This document shows positions 15,341 through 21,706 of a stretch of 35,276 bases of DNA, piece by piece. Below the pieces are notes generated by a model. That model made no database searches. It was not told the DNA's origin and worked only from the letters and a program-made list of their open reading frames with translations. Numbering within the stretch: position 1 is the first letter of the stretch; every line of letters starts with the position of its first letter. The DNA is from Luteimonas sp. 8-5 (GTDB lineage: Bacteria; Pseudomonadota; Gammaproteobacteria; Xanthomonadales; Xanthomonadaceae), in NCBI RefSeq assembly GCF_029763755.1, contig NZ_JARUVM010000040.1:1-35276 (forward strand), in the 5' to 3' direction. The translations under genes and the position numbers were made by a program.

Positions 15341-15832
15341 CTAGCGCCACCATCCCCACGCGAACAACCCGAGCATCGCGAACGCCAGCATCAGCTTGAG
15401 CGCGATGCCGAACACGATGCCGAGCCAGGTGCCGAATCCGACCTTCGTCGCCAGCCCCATGCCGCCGGCGTCGAGGCGGCGCCCGTGCAGCAGTTCGCCG
15501 ACCACGGCGCCGGCGAACGGTCCCACGAACAGCCCGAGCGGGCCGAAGAACAGGCCGGCGAAGGTACCGACCACCGCGCCTACGATCGCCAGCCGGCTGG
15601 CCCCCACGCGCTTGGCGCCGACGGCGGCGGCCCAGAAATCGACCGCCACCGAAAGCAGGGTGAGCACGACGAGCGCCACCAGCAACCCGGCGCCGACCTT
15701 GTCGAAACCGTCGGTCCAGGCTGCCAGCAGCATGCCGGCGAAGATCAGGGGGATGCCGGGCAGGGCCGGCAGGATGATGCCGGCCAGCCCGACCAGGACC
15801 AGGATCGCGGCGATGATGTAGAGGATCGTCAT
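15341..15832 (-). CDS. DUF456 domain-containing membrane protein
   Basis: 163 residues, almost entirely hydrophobic. An N-terminal helix hairpin (ILYIIAAILVLVGLAGIILPALPGIPLIFAGMLLAAW) is followed by the family's glycine-rich helices (GAVVGTFAGLFFGPLGLFVGPFAGAVVGELL) and a last helix (LMLAFAMLGLFAWGWW). The GxxxG-like spacing suggests tight helix packing. Function is unknown for the family. AGGA lies 7 bases before the ATG, and a REP unit (15848-15869) lies just upstream of that site. Confidence 0.88.
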   Translation of the reverse strand: MTILYIIAAILVLVGLAGIILPALPGIPLIFAGMLLAAWTDGFDKVGAGLLVALVVLTLLSVAVDFWAAAVGAKRVGASRLAIVGAVVGTFAGLFFGPLGLFVGPFAGAVVGELLHGRRLDAGGMGLATKVGFGTWLGIVFGIALKLMLAFAMLGLFAWGWWR

Positions 15833-15847
15833 GCCACGATCCTAGCA

Positions 15848-15869
15848 GTGGGAGCGGCGGAAGCCGCGA
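15848..15869 (+). repeat. REP element between the glycine-zipper lipoprotein and DUF456
   Basis: GTGG head with the GCGGC-GGAA-GCCGC hairpin. It abuts the stop codon of the upstream lipoprotein gene (15870-15872) and precedes the DUF456 Shine-Dalgarno. Confidence 0.8.
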
Positions 15870-16352
15870 TTACCGCAGCCAGGCCCGCCCGTCGTAAACC
15901 CGCACGTACGACCCTTCGCGGATCCCGCCCAGGTCGTTCTGGCTCACCACGGTGGTACGGCCGTTGTCCATGCGCACGTACACGTTGTAGGTGCTGTTGT
16001 TGGCCTGGGCGCGGTTCTGGATGGCATTGCCGATCGCGGCGCCGGCGACCGCGCCCGCAACCGTCGCGGTGTTCTTGCGGCCCTCGCTGTCGGTTTCGCG
16101 GTCGGCGATCTCGCGGCCCGCGGCCGCGCCGACGATGCCGCCGAGCACTGCGCCGGTGGCGTTGGGCACGTTGCTCTCGCGCACGGCCGCGACCTCGATG
16201 CGGGTCACCGTGCCGCAGTCGTAGCAGGCACCGGACGTCGGTGGCGGAGCGTAGCCGCCGCCGTAACCGGGCGAGGTGGTGGCGCAGCCGGCCGCGGCCA
16301 GGCAGGCAAGCAGCGCGGCGGCGCCGGCAAGGCGGATGGGGTGCTGGTTCAT
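15870..16352 (-). CDS. Glycine-zipper outer-membrane lipoprotein (SlyB/17-kDa antigen-like)
   Basis: 160 residues from the ATG at 16352. A lipoprotein signal ends in the lipobox LAAAGC (Cys23). Next comes a Tyr/Gly/Pro-rich stretch with a CxxC (CYDCG), then a glycine-zipper hairpin: GAVLGGIVGAAAGREI and VAGAVAGAAIGNAIQNR. The last third (YNVYVRMDNGRTTVVSQNDLG to VYDGRAWLR) is a small beta-rich domain of the type seen in Xanthomonadaceae zipper lipoproteins. Such proteins probably stabilise the envelope. It is the first gene of the six-gene minus run. GCAGGAGAGC lies close upstream of the ATG. A longer frame to 16487 lacks sense as a signal and was rejected. Confidence 0.88.
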   Translation of the reverse strand: MNQHPIRLAGAAALLACLAAAGCATTSPGYGGGYAPPPTSGACYDCGTVTRIEVAAVRESNVPNATGAVLGGIVGAAAGREIADRETDSEGRKNTATVAGAVAGAAIGNAIQNRAQANNSTYNVYVRMDNGRTTVVSQNDLGGIREGSYVRVYDGRAWLR

Positions 16353-16415
16353 ACGGGCTCTCCTGCGGGGGACGCTGCAATCGTCAGGAGAGAGGCGTGA
16401 AGTGGCAGTCGAAAG

Positions 16416-16524
16416 CGGGGAATGGGGAGTGATGAAGCGGGAATGGGGAATGGAACGGTTCAGGAACGGCCAATCTCCTGGCCCCACCCATTCCCTTCAT
16501 TCCCCTCATTCCCTATTCCCTGGC
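16416..16524. repeat. GGGAATGGGG-type inverted repeat
   Basis: Left arm 16416-16453 is made of GGGAATGGGGA and GGGAATGGGGAATGG units. The right arm 16488-16524 carries the complements (CCATTCCCTTCATTCCCC, CATTCCCTATTCCC). The arms flank 34 bases and could fold into an imperfect hairpin. It sits in the gap between the cytochrome stop and the lipoprotein promoter region (16353-16526, 174 bases), so it may end cytochrome transcription. Confidence 0.75.
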
Positions 16525-16526
16525 TC

Positions 16527-16982
16527 TCACCCGCGGAAATCCTGGTGGCAGGCCTTGCAGTTCGCGCCGACCTGCTTGAGCGCGGCTTCGACCCCGTTGC
16601 AGGCCAGCGGCGGGCTCGACAGCGCGCCGTCCAGGCTCGCGCGCAGGTCGCTGGCGTGGCCGGCGAAGCGCGAGTCCTCGCGCAGGTCGCCGAACGCATG
16701 TTCGATGTCGTTGGCCATCGTGCGCAGGGTCTGCAGGTGCGGGATGGTGTCGGTGGCGGCGCAGCGGTTCCCCTCGACGTTCTTGTACAGCGCGCCCAAG
16801 TGCGCGGACATCACGTTCATCACCGCTTCGGGGTAGGGATCCTTGCGTGCATCGAGCGCGCGCATCGCCATCACCGTGGCCACCGCGCCCACCGCCAGGC
16901 CGACCAGGAACAGGAACAGGTAGCGTGAAGCGGCATTGCCCGAAGGCTTGCCAGTCGGCGTCTGGTTCGGCGTGGTGTTCAA
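16527..16982 (-). CDS. Membrane-anchored cytochrome c'-like protein
   Basis: 151 residues from a TTG at 16982, chosen because GGGGAG stands 6 bases before it and upstream ATGs invade the divergent tcdA start. A polar lead (NTTPNQTPTGKPSGN) precedes one hydrophobic segment (YLFLFLVGLAVGAVATVMAM), probably an uncleaved anchor. The periplasmic helical domain ends with one haem-c site, CKACHQDF, very close to the C-terminus, the placement typical of the cytochrome c'/c-556 fold (HLGALYKNVEG, RTMANDIEHAFGDLRED). Function could be electron transfer or NO binding; undetermined. An extra Cys (LACNG) precedes the haem site. Confidence 0.8.
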   Translation of the reverse strand: MNTTPNQTPTGKPSGNAASRYLFLFLVGLAVGAVATVMAMRALDARKDPYPEAVMNVMSAHLGALYKNVEGNRCAATDTIPHLQTLRTMANDIEHAFGDLREDSRFAGHASDLRASLDGALSSPPLACNGVEAALKQVGANCKACHQDFRG

Positions 16983-17022
16983 GGCGGTCTCCCCGTGTGT
17001 GTCTGCAGGGCGGAACGTTAGC

Positions 17023-17865
17023 ATGCGAAAATGGCGCATGCGCCAGGACCTGCTCGACCGATTCGCCGGCATCGACCGCCTTTATGGATCGGGCGCGGTG
17101 ATGCACCTGGCCCGCGCGCGGGTGGCCGTGGTCGGCCTGGGCGGCGTCGGTTCGTGGGCCGCCGAGGCGCTGGCGCGCAGCGCCGTGGGCCACCTGGCCC
17201 TGATCGATGCCGACGACCTGTGCCTGTCCAACACCAGCCGCCAGCTGCCGGCACTGGCCGGCCAGTACGGCCGCAACAAGGCGCAGGCGATGGCCGAACG
17301 CTGCGTGGCGATCAACCCGGCGATCGAGGCGGTACCGGTCGAGTCGTTCCTGACGGCGTCCAACCAGGCGCAGCTGCTCGACGACGGTTACGACCTGGTC
17401 CTCGATGCCTGCGACAGCTTCCGGACCAAGGTCGAGGCGATCGCCTGGTGCCGGCGGCGCAAGCAGCCGATCGTGACCGTCGGCTCGGCCGGCGGCCGCA
17501 CCGACCCGACCCAGGTGCGCGTGCGCGACCTGTCGCGCACCGAGCACGACGCGATGCTGTCGCTGATCCGGAAAAAGCTGCGCGGCGAGTTCAATTTCCC
17601 GAAGAACCACGACCGCTACTTCGGCGTCCCGGCGGTGTACTCGCTGGAGAACGTGAAGTACCCGCAGCCCGACGGCAGCGTCTGCGGCGTGCGCCCCAGC
17701 ATGCCCACGCTGGATAGGGGCAGGGACGCCGCCCTGAAGCTCGACTGCGGCGCCGGCCTCGGCGCCGCCACCCACGTCACCGGCGCCTTTGCCTTCGCCG
17801 CCGTCGCCCGCTCCCTGGAGATCCTCCTGAAAAGCAAAACGCGGGACGCGGATCAACGCGGATAA
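17023..17865 (+). CDS. tcdA: tRNA threonylcarbamoyladenosine dehydratase (TcdA/CsdL)
   Basis: 280 residues from the ATG at 17023; the ATG at 17038 is equally possible. It is an E1-like adenylating enzyme. The nucleotide loop is VVGLGGVGSWAAEALARS, then LIDADDLCLSNTSRQ, DACDSFRTKVEAI and GSAGGRTDPTQVRV; the motif CGAGLGAATHVTGAF is near the end. It dehydrates t6A-37 in tRNA to cyclic t6A using ATP. No sulfurtransferase partner (CsdA/CsdE) is in the window. The last residues (about TRDADQRG) and the stop are encoded by repeat copy C, so the native tail was probably replaced. It is divergent from the cytochrome gene with only 40 bases between starts. Confidence 0.92.
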   Translation: MRKWRMRQDLLDRFAGIDRLYGSGAVMHLARARVAVVGLGGVGSWAAEALARSAVGHLALIDADDLCLSNTSRQLPALAGQYGRNKAQAMAERCVAINPAIEAVPVESFLTASNQAQLLDDGYDLVLDACDSFRTKVEAIAWCRRRKQPIVTVGSAGGRTDPTQVRVRDLSRTEHDAMLSLIRKKLRGEFNFPKNHDRYFGVPAVYSLENVKYPQPDGSVCGVRPSMPTLDRGRDAALKLDCGAGLGAATHVTGAFAFAAVARSLEILLKSKTRDADQRG

Positions 17866-17993
17866 AAAGCGGATTGACGCGGATAAGGCGGGAGTGGGTC
17901 CTCGCGACGGCTAGGGCCAGCCTTGAACCGCTTCTCTTTCGCTCTATCCGCGTTGATCGGCTCTTCTATCCGTGTGAATCCGCGTCAAAGAAA
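17843..17993 (+). repeat. GCGGAT-arm repeat element, copy C
   Basis: It has the same arm pattern as copies A and B: GACGCGGATCAACGCGGAT on the left, ATCCGCGTTGATC and GAATCCGCGTC on the right, and a central GCGGGAGTGG...GCGACGGCT patch. It overlaps the 3' ends of both convergent genes: the tcdA stop falls in the left arm and the tatD stop (17985-17987) in the right arm. Confidence 0.88.
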
Positions 17994-18764
17994 ACCAGCC
18001 GGAGGCAGGGAGAAGAGGCGTTCGGCGTTGGCGGTGGTGGCGGCGGCTATGGATTCGGGGGAGTCGTCGCGGAGGGCGGCGATGGCGTGGAGGACGGTGG
18101 TGATGCGCGCGGGTTCGTTGCGCTGGCCGCGGTGGCCGGCGTCGGGTTGGTCGGGGGCATCGGTTTCCAGCAGCAGGTGCTCGATCGGCATGGTCGCGGC
18201 CAGTTTGCGCAGGCGCCGCGCGCGTTCGTAGGTCACCGGGCCGCCCAGGCCGATCATGAAACCCAGTTTCCACAACTGCCCGGCTTGCTCGCGGCTGCCG
18301 GAAAAGCTGTGGACCACGCCGCGGACTCCGCCGACCTTGCGAACCGCCGCGATCACCGCGTCCACCGCGCGCCGCGCGTGCACGATCAGCGGCAGGTCGA
18401 ATTCGCGCGCCAGCTGCAGCTGGCCCTCGAAGAACGCGCCCTGCGCGTCGCGGTCCAGGCCTTCGACGAAGTAATCCAGCCCGCATTCGCCCACGGCCAG
18501 CGGCCGCTCGCGCTCGATCCACTGCCGCAACTCCTGCAGGTGCGAAGGCCGATGGCCGCCCAGGAAGGTCGGGTGCAATCCGTAGGCGGGGAACAGGCCG
18601 GGCGTGGCCGCGCATACGTCGCGCAGCTTCGGCCAGCTCGCGGCGTCCACCGCCGGCACCAGTTGCCTGGTGACGCCCGCGGCCCGCGCACGCGCGACCA
18701 CGGCATCGCGGTCGGCGTCGAACTCCGCCGCGTCCAGATGGCAATGGCTGTCGACCAGGACCAC
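17985..18764 (-). CDS. TatD-family metal-dependent DNase
   Basis: 259 residues. The metal motif DSHCHLD at 5-11 opens the TIM-barrel; later metal and substrate motifs are PAYGLHPTFLG, AVGECGLDYF, LPLIVHARRA, GVVHSFSG and LLLETDAPDQ, all typical of TatD. Members are 3'-5' exonucleases or phosphodiesterases acting in DNA repair and RNA quality control. Several TatD paralogues per genome are usual, so no finer name is given. The gene starts 3 bases after a small membrane-protein gene. Its final two residues and stop lie at the edge of repeat copy C. Confidence 0.92.
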   Translation of the reverse strand: MVLVDSHCHLDAAEFDADRDAVVARARAAGVTRQLVPAVDAASWPKLRDVCAATPGLFPAYGLHPTFLGGHRPSHLQELRQWIERERPLAVGECGLDYFVEGLDRDAQGAFFEGQLQLAREFDLPLIVHARRAVDAVIAAVRKVGGVRGVVHSFSGSREQAGQLWKLGFMIGLGGPVTYERARRLRKLAATMPIEHLLLETDAPDQPDAGHRGQRNEPARITTVLHAIAALRDDSPESIAAATTANAERLFSLPPAGFL

Positions 18765-18767
18765 GGG

Positions 18768-18983
18768 TCAGCGGTGGTCGATGGGTTCGCTGCCGGGCTT
18801 GCGGCGGTCCTTCCATGCGGCGAACACCAGCGCGCCGACGCCGAGCAGGACCTCGTCGATGAAGGGAATCGGGTCGGGCACGACCAGGTTGATCACGAAC
18901 AGCACCGCGAACAGCGCGAACAGCCTGGGGAAGCTCAGGCGGCCGACCCAGCGCATGAAGGGAGCCACGAGGGGATTGGGCAT
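18768..18983 (-). CDS. Small inner-membrane protein (possibly DUF6116)
   Basis: 71 residues with two hydrophobic segments, LFALFAVLFVINLVVPDPI and DEVLLGVGALVFAAWK, joined by a Pro-rich turn with an acidic residue (PFIDE), then a basic tail. AGGAAAAC stands before the ATG at 18983. It is packed 3 bases from tatD, so the pair is one transcript. From memory it resembles small proteins of Xanthomonadaceae labelled DUF6116; the family name is uncertain and the function unknown. Confidence 0.7.
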   Translation of the reverse strand: MPNPLVAPFMRWVGRLSFPRLFALFAVLFVINLVVPDPIPFIDEVLLGVGALVFAAWKDRRKPGSEPIDHR

Positions 18984-19155
18984 GGCGGTTTTCCTTGCGC
19001 GTCCTTGAATGCGCGAACGCTAGCAGAAATGCGGTGGCCGCCGGATCCATTCACGTGGCGCTAATGAAAATCAGCGCCCCGGGGGCAGTGGTTCAGGAAA
19101 GGGGTGCTGCAATCCGGGCCGAGGCAACGTGCCGATGCAACGTCAGGAGAGCGCC

Positions 19156-19887
19156 ATGAACAACAACACCCTCGCCATCGCCCTGGCCGCGCTGCTGGTA
19201 GGCGGTGTCGCCGTGGCAGCCTTCAACAACAACCGCGACGGCTTCGGATCCGGCGGCCTCGAGTACGCCACCGTGCTCGACGTCGAGCCGATCACCGAGA
19301 AGCAGGAGCTGTATGCCCAGGTGATCGAGGCCGAACCGGTGCGCGAGACCAGCACCACCACCACGCCGCGCGAGGTCTGCAACGACGTGGTCGTGGCCGA
19401 GCGCCTGCCCGAGCGCGACGGCAACGTCGGCGGTACCGTGGCCGGCGCGGTCATCGGCGGCCTGGTGGGCAACCAGATCGGTGGCGGCAACGGCAAGAAG
19501 CTGGCGACCGTCGGCGGCGCCGTGGCCGGCGGCATGATCGGCAACCGCGTCGACCGCAACCATGTCGGCGGCCAGGTGGTGAACCGCACCCAGCGCGAGT
19601 GCCACACCACGACCTCCACCTCGCAGACCTCGAAGGTGGTGGCCTACAAGGTGACCTATCGCAACCCGGACGGCACCACCGGCACCATGCGTACCGATGC
19701 CGACCCGGGCGAGACCGTCGCCCTGGGTGCCCAGGACGTACCGGTTGCCTATGACGTGACTTACGAATACGACGGCCAGGAGCGCACCGTGCGCATGCCC
19801 GAGCGCCCGCTGGACGACCGCCTGCCGGTGGTCGATGGCCAGGTCGTCGCCCAGGTGGCTGCCGCGCCTGGTACCGATCGTCGCTAG
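19156..19887 (+). CDS. Glycine-zipper 2TM envelope protein
   Basis: 243 residues from the ATG at 19156, with CAGGAGA 6 bases upstream; an ATG 27 bases earlier lacks such a site. An N-terminal hydrophobic segment (LAIALAALLVGGVAVAAF) anchors or exports it. A glycine-zipper pair follows at about 99-145: GGTVAGAVIGGLVGNQIGGG and GGAVAGGMIGNRVD. The C-terminal domain repeats a beta pattern (VVAYKVTYRNPDGTTG, VAYDVTYEYDGQE). Two lone cysteines flank the zipper (EVCND, RECHT) and could form a disulfide. It is distantly like the lipoprotein at 15870 but lacks a lipobox. A strong intrinsic terminator follows 27 bases after the stop. Confidence 0.85.
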   Translation: MNNNTLAIALAALLVGGVAVAAFNNNRDGFGSGGLEYATVLDVEPITEKQELYAQVIEAEPVRETSTTTTPREVCNDVVVAERLPERDGNVGGTVAGAVIGGLVGNQIGGGNGKKLATVGGAVAGGMIGNRVDRNHVGGQVVNRTQRECHTTTSTSQTSKVVAYKVTYRNPDGTTGTMRTDADPGETVALGAQDVPVAYDVTYEYDGQERTVRMPERPLDDRLPVVDGQVVAQVAAAPGTDRR

Positions 19888-19913
19888 ACGATCCAGGAGA
19901 GAGCGGTGACCCC

Positions 19914-19948
19914 ACGGGTCCGGCGGTTTCGCCGGGCCCGTGTCTTTT
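19914..19948 (+). terminator. Rho-independent terminator
   Basis: GC-rich stem ACGGGTCCGGCG / CGCCGGGCCCGT (one G-T pair) with a GTTT loop, followed by GTCTTTT. It separates the glycine-zipper gene from glutaryl-CoA dehydrogenase. Confidence 0.8.
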
Positions 19949-19994
19949 GGGCGACAATGGCGGTTTCCGTGCCGAGTAAGGAACCCGCACCGCC

Positions 19995-21158
19995 ATGGCC
20001 CTGCATCCCTACGACCTGTTCGACGTCCGTTCCCTGCTGTCCGAGGAAGAGCGGGCCGTCCAGGACACCGTCGCCCGGTTCACCGACGAGCGCGTGCTCC
20101 CGATCATCGGCGACGCCTTCGACCAGGGCCGGTTCCCGAAGGAGCTGGTGCCGGAAATCGCGGAGCTGGGCCTGCTCGGCTCCTCGCTGCCGGAGCAGTA
20201 CGGCGGCGGCGGGCTCAACGGCGTCAGCTACGGCCTGATCTGCCAGGAGCTGGAGCGCGGCGACAGCGGCATCCGCAGCTTCGTCAGCGTGCAGTCCTCG
20301 CTCTGCATGTACCCGATCTACGCCTACGGTTCGGAAGAGCAGCGCATGCGCTGGCTGCCGGACATGGCCGCGGGCAAGGTGATCGGCTGCTTCGGCCTGA
20401 CCGAACCGCACGGCGGCTCGGACCCGGCCAACATGAAGACCAATGCCAGGCGCGACGGCGGCGACTGGATCCTCAACGGCTCCAAGATGTGGATCACCAA
20501 CGGCAACCTGGCCGACATCGCCATCGTCTGGGCGCAGACCGACGACGGCATCCAGGGCTTCGTGGTCGAGAAGGGCATGGCCGGCTTCAGCGCCCAGGAG
20601 ATCAAGCACAAGATGAGCCTGCGCGCGTCGGTGACCAGCGCGCTGTTCTTCGACAACGTGCGCGTGCCCGAGGCCAACCGCCTGCCGAACGTGAAGGGCC
20701 TGAAGGGGCCGCTGGGCTGCCTGACCCAGGCCCGCTACGGCATTACCTGGGGCCCGATCGGCGCGGCCATCGCCTGCCTGCACGAAGCCCTGGAGTACTC
20801 GAAGGAACGCATCCTGTTCGACCGCCCGGTGGCGGCCACGCAGAGCGCGCAGCTCAAGCTGGCCGACATGGCCCGCCGCATCACCACCGCGCAGCTGCTG
20901 GTGCTGCAGCTCGGCCGCCTGAAGGACGCCGGCACCATGCAGCCGTCGCAGGTCTCCCTGGCGAAGTGGAACAACTGCCGCATGGCCATCGACATCGCGC
21001 GCCAGTGCCGCGACCTGCTCGGCGGCGCCGGCATCACCACCGAGCACGCCGCCATCCGCCACGCCCTGAACCTGGAATCGGTGATCACCTACGAGGGCAC
21101 CGAGACCGTGCACCAGCTGGTGATCGGGCGCGAGCTCACGGGCATCAACGCGTTCTAG
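19995..21158 (+). CDS. gcdH: Glutaryl-CoA dehydrogenase
   Basis: 387 residues, acyl-CoA dehydrogenase fold. The sequence IRSFVSVQSSLCMYPIYAYGS matches the glutaryl-CoA enzyme closely; the Arg in that stretch binds the distal carboxylate. CFGLTEPHGGSDP and WITNG are flavin-contact motifs, and the catalytic base is Glu367 in ITYEGTETVH. The enzyme oxidises and decarboxylates glutaryl-CoA to crotonyl-CoA in lysine and tryptophan breakdown, passing electrons to ETF. AAGGAA lies close upstream of the ATG. A GNAT gene follows after 2 bases, so the two are co-transcribed. No CoA-transferase or ETF gene is in the window. Confidence 0.95.
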   Translation: MALHPYDLFDVRSLLSEEERAVQDTVARFTDERVLPIIGDAFDQGRFPKELVPEIAELGLLGSSLPEQYGGGGLNGVSYGLICQELERGDSGIRSFVSVQSSLCMYPIYAYGSEEQRMRWLPDMAAGKVIGCFGLTEPHGGSDPANMKTNARRDGGDWILNGSKMWITNGNLADIAIVWAQTDDGIQGFVVEKGMAGFSAQEIKHKMSLRASVTSALFFDNVRVPEANRLPNVKGLKGPLGCLTQARYGITWGPIGAAIACLHEALEYSKERILFDRPVAATQSAQLKLADMARRITTAQLLVLQLGRLKDAGTMQPSQVSLAKWNNCRMAIDIARQCRDLLGGAGITTEHAAIRHALNLESVITYEGTETVHQLVIGRELTGINAF

Positions 21159-21160
21159 CC

Positions 21161-21706
21161 GTGGAACTGGAAACTGAGCGCCTGGTCCTGCGCCTGCCGC
21201 AGGCGACGGACTTCGATCGTTACGCCGAGACCCTCGGCAACGAAGCGGCCGCCCGCTACATCGGCGGTCACGTTTCGCGCGCGGCCGCCTGGCGCCGCTT
21301 CCTGCAGATGCCCGGCGCCTGGGCGCTGCAGGGCTTTGCCATGTTCTCGGTGGTCGAGAAGGCCAGCGGCCTGTGGGTCGGGCAATGCGGCCCGTGGCGC
21401 CCGGAGGGCTGGCCCGGCAACGAAGTGGGCTGGACCTTCCATCCCGACGCCTGGGGCAAGGGTTACGCGACCGAAGCGGCGACCGCCGCGATGGACTATG
21501 CCTTCGACGTACTCGGCTGGGACGCGGTGATCCACTGCATCGATCCGGACAACGCCGCCTCGCAACGCGTGGCCACGCGCCTGGGCTCGCGCAACCAGGG
21601 GCCCGGCCGGATGCCGGCGCCCTACGAAGACTGCCCGACCGACATCTGGGGCCAGACCCGGGCCGAATGGCGCGCGCGGCGCGCCGGGGCGACGGCATGC
21701 GCCTGA
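21161..21706 (+). CDS. GNAT family N-acetyltransferase (RimJ/RimL-like)
   Basis: 181 residues from a GTG at 21161, which begins the usual ELETERLVLRLPQATDFDRYAE. The acetyl-CoA loop region is VGWTFHPDAWGKGYATEAATAAMDYAF (a G-x-G-x-A-type turn), followed by IHCIDPDNAASQRVATRLG. This is the RimJ/RimL-like subgroup that acetylates protein N-termini or small molecules; the substrate is unknown. It starts 2 bases after gcdH and its end overlaps the next gene by 10 bases, so all three are translationally linked. Confidence 0.88.
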   Translation: MELETERLVLRLPQATDFDRYAETLGNEAAARYIGGHVSRAAAWRRFLQMPGAWALQGFAMFSVVEKASGLWVGQCGPWRPEGWPGNEVGWTFHPDAWGKGYATEAATAAMDYAFDVLGWDAVIHCIDPDNAASQRVATRLGSRNQGPGRMPAPYEDCPTDIWGQTRAEWRARRAGATACA

